Shown here in pieces: positions 43,881 to 52,213 of a DNA stretch of 64,000 nt. Each line of letters starts with the position of its first letter. Position 1 is the stretch's first letter. Origin of the DNA: Rhizobium sp. Root1334 (GTDB lineage Bacteria > Pseudomonadota > Alphaproteobacteria > Rhizobiales > Rhizobiaceae); the NCBI RefSeq assembly GCF_001426665.1, contig NZ_LMEY01000012.1, positions 564,152-628,151 of the forward strand. Direction: 5' to 3'. Both the position numbers and the translations under genes were made by a program. The notes under the pieces were generated by a model that worked only from the letters and a program-made list of their open reading frames with translations, made no database searches and was not told where the DNA came from.

Positions 43881-44658
43881 TATTCGCGACGATCTGCATG
43901 ACGCGCTGAGCGACCCCGATCCCGTACGCCGCGCGCAGATACAGATGCACAAGCCGCTGCCAAAGCGATTCTATACCACCGTCAGTACCGCCCCGGCGGA
44001 AGACGGCGGCCATGCCGTGCTTCTCGACGGCCGCACGGTCCGCACCCCGGCAAAACAGTATCTGACCGTTCCGACACAAGCCGCAGCCAACCTCTTGGCA
44101 GCCGAATGGGATGCGCAGAAGGAAGAAATCGACCCGGCGACCATGCCGGTCACCCGGCTTGCCAACACCGCGATCGATGGTGTCTCCAAGGATATCCGCG
44201 CTGTTTTCGACGACATCCTCAACTTTGCCGGGACGGATCTTCTCTGCTACCGGGCAGGAGAGCCTGAGGGCCTGGCCGTCCGCCAGTCGGAACGCTGGGA
44301 TCCCGTGATCCGCTGGGCGGCCGAGAAGCTGGGTGCGCACTTCATCCTTGTCGAAGGCATCGTGCATCAGGTCCAGCCGCGCGCCGCCATCAACGGTGTC
44401 GCTGAAGCGCTTCGCGCCTATGCCACGCCGCTCGGCCTCGCCTGCCTGCACACGATCACCACGCTGACCGGCTCGGCCCTGCTCGCCATCGCCTTTGCCG
44501 AAAAGCAGCTGTCGGCGGAAGAAGCCTGGGCGCTTGCCCATCTCGATGAGGACTGGCAGATCGAGCATTGGGGCACCGACGATGAAGCCTTTCAGCGCCG
44601 TGAAAACCGCTGGCGGGAAATGCAGGCAGCAACAGTGACGCTCGACGCTCTGCGCTGA
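43873..44658 (+). CDS. ATP12 family chaperone (F1-ATPase assembly)
   Basis: A 261-residue homologue of mitochondrial Atp12, which chaperones the alpha subunit of F1 before assembly. FYTTVSTAPAEDGGHAVLLDGRTVRTPAK, WDAQKEEIDPATMPVTRL and LCYRAGEPEGLAVRQSERWDPV are strongly conserved, as is the C-terminal Asp/Glu-rich EDWQIEHWGTDDEAFQRR. It overlaps the HAD gene by eight bases and follows GGAGAG. The F1Fo genes are not in this window. A 15-bp perfect terminator follows. Confidence 0.93.
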   Translation: MPDIRDDLHDALSDPDPVRRAQIQMHKPLPKRFYTTVSTAPAEDGGHAVLLDGRTVRTPAKQYLTVPTQAAANLLAAEWDAQKEEIDPATMPVTRLANTAIDGVSKDIRAVFDDILNFAGTDLLCYRAGEPEGLAVRQSERWDPVIRWAAEKLGAHFILVEGIVHQVQPRAAINGVAEALRAYATPLGLACLHTITTLTGSALLAIAFAEKQLSAEEAWALAHLDEDWQIEHWGTDDEAFQRRENRWREMQAATVTLDALR

Positions 44659-44688
44659 TTTTCAAGGCGACCCAAGCGTCCGATACTG

Positions 44689-44726
44689 AAATACCCCGTG
44701 CAGCGATCTGCACGGGGTATTTTTTT
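44689..44726. terminator. strong bidirectional intrinsic terminator
   Basis: A perfect 15-bp stem: 44689-44703 pairs with 44708-44722 around a CGAT loop, with six T on the plus side. It lies between the ATP12 gene and the converging SMR gene. Confidence 0.92.
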
Positions 44727-44744
44727 CATTCAACGCCGGTGATT

Positions 44745-45062
44745 TCAGGCCGTCAGCTTCAACCCGGCAATGCCCGCGATGATCAGCGCGATACAGCCGA
44801 GGCGTACAGCCGTCGCAGGCTCCGCAAACAGCACGATCCCCAGGATCACCGTCCCGACTGTTCCGATGCCCGTCCAGACGGCATACGCCGTGCCGAGCGG
44901 CAGCGTGCGCACGGCGATACCGAGCAGAACGACGCTTGCCACCATGGAAGCACCGGTCAGTACCGTCGGCACAAGCCTGGTAAAGCCTTCGGTATATTTC
45001 AGGCCGATTGCCCAACCGATTTCAAGAATTCCTGCGAGGAAAAGGATAGTCCAAGCCATCAC
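44745..45062 (-). CDS. small multidrug resistance (SMR) family transporter
   Basis: A 105-residue four-helix SMR protein: MMAWTILFLAGILEIGWAIGLK carries the essential Glu in helix 1, GTAYAVWTGIGTVGTVILGI the conserved Trp/Gly helix 3 segment, and LGCIALIIAGIAGLKL the last helix. The sequence is of the SugE/Gdx branch, which exports guanidinium, but drug exporters of the family are similar. No guanidine riboswitch is recognised upstream. It converges on the ATP12 gene. Confidence 0.92.
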   Translation of the reverse strand: MMAWTILFLAGILEIGWAIGLKYTEGFTRLVPTVLTGASMVASVVLLGIAVRTLPLGTAYAVWTGIGTVGTVILGIVLFAEPATAVRLGCIALIIAGIAGLKLTA

Positions 45063-45294
45063 TGACTCCGTCTAAGGGAGCGAGGCCGTCCTCGCGGATG
45101 TTCGGGTCCAGGCAATGATGCCGATCCCGTGCAGCCGTCTGCATAAGCACTCTATGCCATCCCGGTTTAACCATGACAAGAGCACGCGGCGCGTGCCGGC
45201 TATGCGCAGGCGGCAATCCGGACGCCCTGTGGTTTGCACTTGTGCGAATGATTTCGAACGGTGAAGATGGCGACGAAACAGGGAGTGTTCCGCA

Positions 45295-45672
45295 ATGTTT
45301 GACCATGTCTCGATTGGCGTCAAAAACCTCGATCGTTCGCTTCGCTTCTATGACGCCATCCTGATGCCGCTCGGTTATGAGCGGTTGTCGAAGACGGACA
45401 CGGTGATCGGCTATGGTTCGGACCGGATCAGTCTGTGGATTGCGCAGGTCGAGACCCCCGTCCCCGCCGACCGAGGGTCTGGCCTGCATTTCTGCTTCAT
45501 CGCCCCGGATACCGCTTCGGTCGACGCCTTCCATACAGCCGGCATCGCCAACGGTGGCGAAGACAATGGGCCGCCGGGACTGCGGCCGGAATACAGCCAG
45601 TTTTATTACGCCGGCTTTCTCGTCGATCCCGATGGCTATCGCCTCGAGGCATTTTTCAAGCTGCCTGAGTGA
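45295..45672 (+). CDS. VOC family protein (glyoxalase/bleomycin resistance fold)
   Basis: A 125-residue single-chain vicinal oxygen chelate protein: MFDHVSIGVKNLDRSLRFYDAILMPLGY is the entry motif, GSGLHFCFIAPDTASVDAFH the second strand pair, and FYAGFLVDPDGYRLEAFFK the metal-binding closing strand. The His and Glu metal ligands (in DHVS and EAFF) are retained. Substrate unknown. The ATG at 45295 has only weak RBS. It stands alone between the SMR and rarA genes. Confidence 0.88.
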   Translation: MFDHVSIGVKNLDRSLRFYDAILMPLGYERLSKTDTVIGYGSDRISLWIAQVETPVPADRGSGLHFCFIAPDTASVDAFHTAGIANGGEDNGPPGLRPEYSQFYYAGFLVDPDGYRLEAFFKLPE

Positions 45673-45708
45673 GTAGACGTAGGCTAGAGCGGTAAAGAAC
45701 GCGCAAGC

Positions 45709-47010
45709 CTATTCCTTTGCCGCGCGCTCCCGTTTCAGCCGGTGCCAGAACTCCAGGCGTTTCAGCGTCTCACGCTCGAAGCCGCGTTCTTGCGGCTTGT
45801 AAAACCGCGTGTCCTTGCTGCGCAGCTCTTCCGGAAAGAACTCCTGGCCGGAATAGGCATCCGGATAATCGTGATCGTATTTGTAACCCTCGTGATAGCC
45901 GAGGTCCTTCATCAGCTTGGTCGGGGCATTAAGAATGCTCTTCGGCGGCGGGATGGAGCCGGTCTGGCGGGCCATCTCGAGTGCCGCGTCGAACGACCGG
46001 TAACTGGCATTGGATTTTGGCGCGGTCGCCACGTAGACGATCGCCTGGGCAATGAACAGCCGTCCTTCCGGCCAGCCGATGCGCTCGAAGGCCGTCCAGG
46101 CGGCAATCACCTGCGGCATCGCGTTGGGATCGGCCATGCCGACGTCTTCGCTGGCAGCGCAGGCAAGCCGCCGGAACAGCGTTGTCGGATCTTCGCCGGC
46201 ATCTACCATTCTGGCGCCCCAATAAAGGGCCGCATCAACATCGCTGCCGCGCAGGCTCTTGTGGAAGCAGCTCAGCAGATTGTAATGACCGTCCTGCGCC
46301 TTGTCATAGACGGGCATCCGCTTCTGCAGCGCCTTGGACAGACGCCCGATATCGAGGTCGCCCTCCTCCCCGATCGAGAGAACATCATCAGCCAGTCCCA
46401 CCAGATATCGCCCGTCTCCATCGGCCATGTTAATCAACGAGGAGCGTGCATCGCTGGTCAGCGGCAGCCGCTTTCCGACGAAGTTTTCAACCCGCGCCAG
46501 GAGCAGTTCGGACGAGGCGGCGTCGAACGGATTGAGAGTGAAAACCTTGAGCCGCGACAGCAAGGCCGCGACTAGGCTGAAACTCGGATTTTCCGTGGTT
46601 GCGCCGATCAGAATGACCGTACCGTTTTCCACATGCGGTAAAAGCGCATCCTGGGTGCTGCGGTTGAACCGGTGAAGCTCGTCGATGAACAGAATGGTCT
46701 GCCGCCCGACGGTCCTGTTGTGTTTTGCGGTCTCGAAGACCTTGCGAAGATCGGCAATGCCGGACATGACGGCGGACAGCTGGACGAACTCCATCTTTGC
46801 GGAGGTCGCCACCAGCCGCGCAATCGTGGTCTTTCCGACGCCGGGCGGCCCCCAGAGAATGAAGGAGCCTACCGTGCCGCCCGGCAACAGCATACGGGCG
46901 ATAGGCCCGTTTTCGCCCAGGAGATGATCCTGGCCGATGACCTCTTCCAGAGTCTCGGGACGAAGAGCATCGGCAAGCGGCCGCTGCGTCGCCTCATCGA
47001 ACAATGTCAT
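45709..47010 (-). CDS. rarA: replication-associated recombination protein A (RarA/MgsA)
   Basis: A 433-residue AAA+ ATPase related to DnaX and yeast Mgs1, acting at stalled replication forks. RPETLEEVIGQDHLLG is the N-terminal box, WGPPGVGKTTIARL the Walker A, LFIDELHRF the Walker B, and GATTENPSFSL sensor 1. The C-terminal tetramerisation domain ends KFWHRLKRERAA-like. The ATG at 47010 follows GGGGGAG; an ATG five codons earlier (47025) also has a fair RBS. It lies 90 bases after the DegP/Q gene on the same strand. Confidence 0.94.
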   Translation of the reverse strand: MTLFDEATQRPLADALRPETLEEVIGQDHLLGENGPIARMLLPGGTVGSFILWGPPGVGKTTIARLVATSAKMEFVQLSAVMSGIADLRKVFETAKHNRTVGRQTILFIDELHRFNRSTQDALLPHVENGTVILIGATTENPSFSLVAALLSRLKVFTLNPFDAASSELLLARVENFVGKRLPLTSDARSSLINMADGDGRYLVGLADDVLSIGEEGDLDIGRLSKALQKRMPVYDKAQDGHYNLLSCFHKSLRGSDVDAALYWGARMVDAGEDPTTLFRRLACAASEDVGMADPNAMPQVIAAWTAFERIGWPEGRLFIAQAIVYVATAPKSNASYRSFDAALEMARQTGSIPPPKSILNAPTKLMKDLGYHEGYKYDHDYPDAYSGQEFFPEELRSKDTRFYKPQERGFERETLKRLEFWHRLKRERAAKE

Positions 47011-47100
47011 ATCCAACTCCCCCATCCTGCTCCGGCCGGTCCTATGACGGCCAAAGCAAGATGCCTCTGCTCTCTGCTCCCGCTGAAACCGGCTAAATGA

Positions 47101-48573
47101 TTACCGGAAGAACTGGCGGATACGCTGGCCATCACGTTCGATCTCGACGCGCCACAGCGACGGATCATCCTTGGCGATGGTTTCAAGCGTCGCTGACTTG
47201 TCGATCGGCGTGCCGTTGACAGCGATGATGATGTCCTTCGGCCGGAAACCGACGCGGGCAGCAGGCGACCCACGATTAATTTCGGTAATCACCACGCCTT
47301 TCGATGAAGCAGGCATCCGCAGTTCATCCGCCAGCCGCGGCGACAGATTGCCGACTACGGCGCCGGCAAAGGGATTGCGGCCTTCGATCAGCCGCTCGTC
47401 TCGGGGCGATGTTTCCGGCGCTTCGGCAAGCGCGAGATCGATATCGCGGGTCTTGCCATTGTCGCTGATCGTGACTTTGGCGACATGGCCGATGCCGACG
47501 GTGGTGAGACGATAACCCAGAGCGTCCGGGTGTTCGACCGCAATGCCGTTGACGGCAACGATCACCTGGCCGGGCTTGATGCCGGCCTTCTCCGCTGGAC
47601 CGCCCTCGATAACGGACGTGACCAGCGCGCCGCGTGCCCGGTCGAGCCCGAGCGCATCGGCGACTTCCGAGGTTACGGGCTCAAAGCTTGCTCCGATGAA
47701 CGGCCGGGTAAAGCTGCCATTGCCGCCCTCGGCCGAAGCGACGAAAACCTTGACCAGATTGGCCGGAATGGCAAAGCCGACGCCGTTGGAGCCGCCCCCG
47801 CGCGAAAAGATCGCGGTGTTGATGCCGATCAGTTGCCCGTTCATATCGATCAGGCCACCGCCGGAATTGCCCGGATTGATCGCCGCATCGGTCTGAATGA
47901 AGAAGCCGAAATCGCCAGAAATGACCTGATTGCGGGCAAGCGCCGAAACGATGCCGCTGGTCACCGTCTGGCCGACGCCAAAGGGATTGCCGATCGCCAA
48001 AACGAGATCGCCGACTTCGACAGCATCGGAATCACCCAGCGGCACGGTCTCGAACGGACCGTCGGCCTTGATCTTCAACACGGCGAGATCAAGCCGCTCA
48101 TCCTTGAGCATGACCGTGGTTTCGAACTCGCGGCCGTCAGCCAGGGCGATCTTGATGTTATCGGCATCGGTGATGACATGGTAATTGGTGACGACGATGC
48201 CATTCTTGCCGACGATGACGCCGGAGCCTAGCGACGACTGCTTTTCCGAGCGATTGGGCATGCGCTGGCCGAAAAACTGCTCGAAGAACGGGTCATCGGC
48301 GAAGGGCGAGCGGGTCTGAACGGTCTTTTCAGCATAGACATTGACGACGGCATTGGCCGTCTGCTTGACCAGCGGCGCAAAGGACAGCTGCATTTCCGTC
48401 TTGCTTTGCGGCAGAACCTTCGGTGTCTCCGCCTGCGCCACTACCGCACTCGTATGGATGTTTTCCACGCCATCGTCCGGCTGTGTGCCGGCAAAACCAA
48501 AATGCGCGACGCCGGCAACAAGCGCCAGCGCGGCGATGGTGGACAGGACGAGAGTAGCGGGGGAACGGATCAT
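47101..48573 (-). CDS. Do family periplasmic serine endopeptidase (DegP/DegQ)
   Basis: A 490-residue HtrA protease. The signal peptide or anchor is MIRSPATLVLSTIAALALVA. The trypsin-like domain has the triad His132 (TNYHVIT), Asp162 (RLDLAVLK) and Ser237 (PGNSGGG). Two PDZ domains follow (about 295-385 and 400-485). It degrades or refolds damaged envelope proteins. I chose the ATG at 48573, which gives a clean signal peptide after AGGATGTC; in-frame ATGs at 48582 and 48600 also exist. It lies between rarA and the end of the ribosomal cluster. Confidence 0.93.
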   Translation of the reverse strand: MIRSPATLVLSTIAALALVAGVAHFGFAGTQPDDGVENIHTSAVVAQAETPKVLPQSKTEMQLSFAPLVKQTANAVVNVYAEKTVQTRSPFADDPFFEQFFGQRMPNRSEKQSSLGSGVIVGKNGIVVTNYHVITDADNIKIALADGREFETTVMLKDERLDLAVLKIKADGPFETVPLGDSDAVEVGDLVLAIGNPFGVGQTVTSGIVSALARNQVISGDFGFFIQTDAAINPGNSGGGLIDMNGQLIGINTAIFSRGGGSNGVGFAIPANLVKVFVASAEGGNGSFTRPFIGASFEPVTSEVADALGLDRARGALVTSVIEGGPAEKAGIKPGQVIVAVNGIAVEHPDALGYRLTTVGIGHVAKVTISDNGKTRDIDLALAEAPETSPRDERLIEGRNPFAGAVVGNLSPRLADELRMPASSKGVVITEINRGSPAARVGFRPKDIIIAVNGTPIDKSATLETIAKDDPSLWRVEIERDGQRIRQFFR

Positions 48574-48682
48574 GCGGGACATCCTGCCGAAATGGGTCAT
48601 GGGGTAAAACAGATAGGATGTCAGGGATAAAAAGCAAAGGCGGCGGAACCGTGAAAACAGGATCAACAACAGCCTAAACGCA

Positions 48683-48711
48683 AAACAGCCGGGCTTTTGG
48701 CCCGGCTGTTT
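48683..48711 (-). terminator. terminator of rplQ, end of the ribosomal cluster
   Basis: On the minus strand an 11-bp stem AACAGCCGGGC / GCCCGGCTGTT (48110-based arms 48110+590=48700-48710 and 48684-48694) with a five-base loop, followed by TTTGCG. It lies 25 bases after the rplQ stop. Confidence 0.85.
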
Positions 48712-48735
48712 CAATCTTCCGATCAAACGGAAAAC

Positions 48736-49161
48736 TTAAGCGGCGTCTGCAGCTTCTGCTTCGGCAGCAACGCGTGCGATGTCCTTGGCGCCCTTGGCCG
48801 AGGTGTCGCGATCGACGAATTCAATAACGGCCAGAGCCGCATTGTCGCCGTGACGGAAGCCGGCCTTCATGATGCGCAGGTAGCCACCGTTGCGGGTTGC
48901 GTAACGGGTTGCGATGGCATCGAACAGCTTGCCGACGACAGCAACGTCGCGGATCTGCGAGATGGCCTGACGGCGGGCATGCAGATCGCCGCGCTTGCCG
49001 AGCGTAACGAGCTTCTCGACGATCGGGCGGATTTCCTTTGCCTTCGGCAGGGTGGTGACGATCTGCTCATGTTCGATGAGCGAAGCAGCCATATTGGCAA
49101 ACATTGCCTTACGGTGACTTGCAGTTCTATTCAGCTTGCGGCCGGCTACACCATGGCGCAT
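48736..49161 (-). CDS. rplQ: 50S ribosomal protein L17
   Basis: A 141-residue L17, which lies near the exit tunnel of the large subunit. [20 protein letters not shown] at the start and the central [20 protein letters not shown] segment are diagnostic, with the usual alphaproteobacterial Ala/Glu-rich C-terminus. It is the last gene of the cluster. A hairpin (49251-49273) stands in the 119-base gap after rpoA, so its level relative to rpoA may be tuned there. Confidence 0.98.
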   Translation of the reverse strand: MRHGVAGRKLNRTASHRKAMFANMAASLIEHEQIVTTLPKAKEIRPIVEKLVTLGKRGDLHARRQAISQIRDVAVVGKLFDAIATRYATRNGGYLRIMKAGFRHGDNAALAVIEFVDRDTSAKGAKDIARVAAEAEAADAA

Positions 49162-49250
49162 TGCTATTCTCCTTTAATTGCAGGTTCCCTTTTCAGTCTG
49201 GGCCTGCCGTTTCCTGGCACATGCAGACTTTTGCCTGCTGTTTGACGGGG

Positions 49251-49273
49251 AAAGGCAGTCAAAACCTGCCTTT
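49251..49273. terminator. hairpin between rpoA and rplQ
   Basis: AAAGGCAG (49251-49258) / CTGCCTTT (49266-49273), seven-base loop. It has a T6 run on the plus strand and only TTT on the minus (coding) strand, so read-through into rplQ is likely partial. Confidence 0.5.
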
Positions 49274-49280
49274 TTTATTG

Positions 49281-50291
49281 TTAATACTGGTCTTCGTAGC
49301 GCTTGGCGAGATCTTCGATGTTCTCGGGCGGCCATGCCGGTACTTCCATACCGAGGTGCAGGCCCATGGAAGCGAGAACTTCCTTGATTTCGTTCAGCGA
49401 CTTGCGGCCAAAGTTCGGAGTGCGAAGCATTTCGGCTTCGGTCTTCTGAATGAGGTCGCCGATATAGACGATGTTGTCGTTCTTCAGGCAGTTGGCCGAA
49501 CGGACGGAAAGTTCCAGTTCGTCGACCTTCTTGAGGAGCGCCGGGTTGAAAGCCAGTTCGGTGACGGCTTCTTCTTCGGCTTCCTTCTGCGGTTCGTCGA
49601 AGTTGACGAAAACGCCGAGCTGGTCTTGAAGGATGCGGGCCGCGAAAGCGACTGCATCTTCACCGGTGACGGAACCGTCGGTCTCGATCTGCATGGACAG
49701 CTTGTCGTAGTCGAGAACCTGACCTTCACGGGTGTTTTCCACCTTGTAGGACACTTTCTTGACCGGCGAATACAGGCTGTCGACCGGGATGAGGCCGATC
49801 GGTGCATCTTCCGAACGGTTGCGGTCAGCAGGAACGTAGCCCTTGCCGTTGTTGACGGTGAACTCCATGCGGATCTCGGCGCCCTCGTCGAGGGTGCAGA
49901 TCACATGGTTCGGGTTGAGGATTTCGATATCGCCAACCGTCTGGATGTCACCGGCGGTAACAACGCCCGGGCCCTGCTTGCGCACAACCATGCGCTTTGC
50001 GTCGTCGCCATCCATCTTGATGGCGATTTCCTTGATGTTCAGCACGATGTCCGTCACATCTTCCCGGACGCCCGGGATCGAGGAGAACTCGTGCAGGACG
50101 CCGTCGATCTGCACTGCGGTAACAGCAGCACCACGAAGCGACGACAGAAGAACGCGGCGAAGCGCGTTGCCGAGGGTGAGGCCAAAGCCACGCTCCAGCG
50201 GCTCGGCAACAAGGCTAACCTTGGTGCGGCCGGAGGACGAGAACTCAACCTTGTTCGGCTTGATCAGTTCCTGCCAGTTTTTCTGAATCAT
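49281..50291 (-). CDS. rpoA: DNA-directed RNA polymerase subunit alpha
   Basis: A 336-residue alpha subunit. The N-terminal domain (about 1-235) dimerises and nucleates the enzyme: [24 protein letters not shown] segment and [26 protein letters not shown] are typical. An acidic linker rich in Glu leads to the C-terminal domain (about 255-320, [20 protein letters not shown]) that contacts UP elements and activators. The ATG at 50291 is used; 14 upstream in-frame codons are in the rpsK-rpoA spacer. That spacer holds a hairpin without T run (50343-50384). Confidence 0.98.
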   Translation of the reverse strand: MIQKNWQELIKPNKVEFSSSGRTKVSLVAEPLERGFGLTLGNALRRVLLSSLRGAAVTAVQIDGVLHEFSSIPGVREDVTDIVLNIKEIAIKMDGDDAKRMVVRKQGPGVVTAGDIQTVGDIEILNPNHVICTLDEGAEIRMEFTVNNGKGYVPADRNRSEDAPIGLIPVDSLYSPVKKVSYKVENTREGQVLDYDKLSMQIETDGSVTGEDAVAFAARILQDQLGVFVNFDEPQKEAEEEAVTELAFNPALLKKVDELELSVRSANCLKNDNIVYIGDLIQKTEAEMLRTPNFGRKSLNEIKEVLASMGLHLGMEVPAWPPENIEDLAKRYEDQY

Positions 50292-50391
50292 ATGTTCTGC
50301 CTTCTGTTCGTTGCCACCATTCAATCGTGACAACCGAGCCTTGAAGCGCCGGGAGAGGTTGCCCCCTCACCGGCTTGATGAATGCGTAAAC

Positions 50392-50781
50392 TTAAACGCG
50401 GCGCTTCTTGCGCGGACGGCAACCGTTGTGCGGGATCGGCGTAACGTCACGGATCGAGGTGATCATGAAGCCAGCAGCCTGAAGCGCGCGCAGAGCCGAT
50501 TCACGGCCGGAACCCGGGCCGCAGACTTCGACTTCGAGCGTCTTCATGCCGTGTTCCTGGGCCTTCTTGGCCGCATCTTCAGCAGCCATCTGGGCTGCGA
50601 ACGGGGTCGACTTACGCGAGCCCTTGAAGCCCTTCGAACCAGCCGACGACCAGGCAATCGCGTTGCCCTGTGCATCGGTGATGGTGATCATCGTGTTGTT
50701 GAACGACGAGTTGACGTGAGCAACGCCCGTAGAAATGTTTTTCCGCTCGCGACGGCGAACGCGTGTGGCTTCCTTGGCCAT
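50392..50781 (-). CDS. rpsK: 30S ribosomal protein S11
   Basis: A 129-residue S11 of the platform. [18 protein letters not shown] and [18 protein letters not shown] in the centre and the C-terminal [16 protein letters not shown] are diagnostic. The ATG at 50781 lies just downstream of GAAAGG. The frame is open upstream into the leader, where two copies of a 29-nt hairpin motif lie. A terminator-like hairpin separates it from rpsM, so rpsK-rpoA-rplQ may form a separately tuned unit. Confidence 0.98.
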   Translation of the reverse strand: MAKEATRVRRRERKNISTGVAHVNSSFNNTMITITDAQGNAIAWSSAGSKGFKGSRKSTPFAAQMAAEDAAKKAQEHGMKTLEVEVCGPGSGRESALRALQAAGFMITSIRDVTPIPHNGCRPRKKRRV

Positions 50782-50804
50782 GGTATACCTTTCGTTGATC
50801 TCTG

Positions 50805-50833
50805 CACCGCCGTAGTACCAGCGGCTCCACCGG
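50805..50833 (-). repeat. leader hairpin motif of rpsK, copy 2
   Basis: On the minus strand CCGGTGGAGCCGCTGG then TACTACGGCGGTG. CCGC pairs with GCGG around the TGGTACTACG loop. It ends 24 bases before the rpsK start codon. Compared with copy 1 the four changes are all transitions, and one U-A pair has become C-G. Confidence 0.55.
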
Positions 50834-50907
50834 GCGGAGGATAACCCCTGCCCTGAATTCTCAAGATTGTGCACAGACGGAAGACCCGGCCTGCGCGGCG
50901 ATATCGT

Positions 50908-50936
50908 CACTGCCGTAACACCAGCAGCTCCACCGG
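50908..50936 (-). repeat. leader hairpin motif of rpsK, copy 1
   Basis: On the minus strand CCGGTGGAGCTGCTGG then TGTTACGGCAGTG, 103 bases upstream of copy 2. CTGC pairs with GCAG around the TGGTGTTACG loop. Twenty-five of 29 bases are identical to copy 2. Confidence 0.55.
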
Positions 50937-50968
50937 AGGGGCATGAAACCACGCCCATCCGAAACTAC

Positions 50969-50996
50969 AAAAAGAGGCCGGCGTCGAACGCCAGCC
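50969..50996 (-). terminator. terminator-like hairpin between rpsM and rpsK
   Basis: On the minus strand GGCTGGCG (50996-50989) pairs with CGCCGGCC (50983-50976, one G-U) around TTCGA, then TCTTTTTG. It begins about 24 bases after the rpsM stop. Confidence 0.7.
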
Positions 50997-51019
50997 CCCG
51001 CATTCCCCATGTCGGGAAA

Positions 51020-51388
51020 TTACTTCTTCTTACCAGCAATCGCCTTTGCCGGACCCTTGCGGGTACGAGCATTGGTATGCGTACGCTGACCGCGAACAGG
51101 CAGCGAACGACGATGACGCAGACCGCGGTAGCAGCCCAGGTCCATCAGACGCTTGATGTTCATCGAGGTCTCGCGACGCAGGTCGCCTTCAACCTGATAA
51201 TCGCGGTCGATTGTTTCGCGGATCTGAAGGATTTCAGCATCCGTCAGTTGGTGCACACGACGTTCAGCCGGGATACCGACCTTCTCGACGATTTCCTGTG
51301 CGAACTTCGCTCCGATCCCGTGAATGTAACGAAGCGCGATTACTACGCGCTTGCTCGTCGGGATGTTGACGCCAGCGATACGTGCCAC
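51020..51388 (-). CDS. rpsM: 30S ribosomal protein S13
   Basis: A 122-residue S13 of the 30S head. [32 protein letters not shown] and the C-terminal [20 protein letters not shown] are invariant features. It follows adk after a 228-base gap and is itself followed by a terminator-like hairpin. As in other alphaproteobacteria there is no rpmJ between secY and rpsM and no rpsD after rpsK. Confidence 0.98.
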   Translation of the reverse strand: MARIAGVNIPTSKRVVIALRYIHGIGAKFAQEIVEKVGIPAERRVHQLTDAEILQIRETIDRDYQVEGDLRRETSMNIKRLMDLGCYRGLRHRRSLPVRGQRTHTNARTRKGPAKAIAGKKK

Positions 51389-51554
51389 GCCTGTTCTCCT
51401 TGCTTCCAGTTGCCATCCGGCAATAGGTGCTTCGTTATGCAGCCCTTTTCAAAAGGCCGACTGTGAAAGTTCTGTTCGGAACACGTCAAAAGAATCGCGC
51501 CCGGACTTCGTCTTTGAAATCCGCGCCGATCCCTAGCATGCTGCGAGTTAGCGC

Positions 51555-51578
51555 GGTCTTTGAAGGAATCGACCGCAA
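51555..51578. repeat. stem-loop in the adk-rpsM gap
   Basis: GCGGTC / GACCGC six-base arms around a 12-base loop, flanked farther out by GAGTT / AACTC (about 51545 and 51595), so a longer bulged stem is possible. There is no T run on the minus strand; it may be an RNA leader element of rpsM rather than a terminator. Confidence 0.35.
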
Positions 51579-51616
51579 AAGTCAACTCCCCGGCAGTCCT
51601 TTTTCAAGAACTGCCT

Positions 51617-52213
51617 TTAGGCGTCAGCCGAAGCCGATGCCAGAATTGCGTTGATTTGAGAGGTGACGGTCTCGACCGGCGCCATTCCATCAACTGTCTT
51701 CAATTCGCCGGTTACAGCATAATGCTGCGACAGAGGCGCCGTCTTCTCGCGATACTCGACAAGACGCTTCTTGAATGCTTCCGGATTATCGTCGGAACGA
51801 ACCGTACCGCCAGCGGCAATGGTTTCTGCTACGCGATTCTCGATGCGCCGTACAAGCGCATCTTCATCCACCTTCAATTCGATAACCGAATCAAGGCGAA
51901 GCCCCTTGCCTGCAAGCATCTTGCCAAGGGCAACAGCCTGCGGAACGGTGCGCGGATAGCCATCGAGGATGAAACCATTGGCGCAATCCGGCGAATCGAT
52001 CCGGTCGGATACGATTTCATTGACAATCTCGTCGGAAACGAGCTGGCCGGCATCCATGACAGCCTTGGCACGCTTCCCGACTTCCGTCTGCGCCTGTACG
52101 GCAGCCCGCAGCATATCGCCTGTGGAAAGCTGCGGAATCCCGTATTTTTCCGTCAGAAGCTTGGCCTGAGTTCCCTTGCCAGCACCCGGCGGTCCTAAAA
52201 ATATTAGTCTCAT
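51617..52213 (-). CDS. adk: adenylate kinase
   Basis: A 198-residue adenylate kinase, interconverting ATP + AMP and 2 [16 protein letters not shown] is the P-loop, STGDMLRAA the AMP site, and [14 protein letters not shown] the conserved Asp/Arg segment. It is the short type without the zinc LID insert: the LID (about 125-140) reads [20 protein letters not shown]. The ATG overlaps the secY stop by four bases, so translation is coupled. Confidence 0.97.
   Translation of the reverse strand: MRLIFLGPPGAGKGTQAKLLTEKYGIPQLSTGDMLRAAVQAQTEVGKRAKAVMDAGQLVSDEIVNEIVSDRIDSPDCANGFILDGYPRTVPQAVALGKMLAGKGLRLDSVIELKVDEDALVRRIENRVAETIAAGGTVRSDDNPEAFKKRLVEYREKTAPLSQHYAVTGELKTVDGMAPVETVTSQINAILASASADA

Noticed and set aside
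49104..50330. 408-codon plus-strand open frame
   Set aside because: Antisense to rpoA; no protein features.
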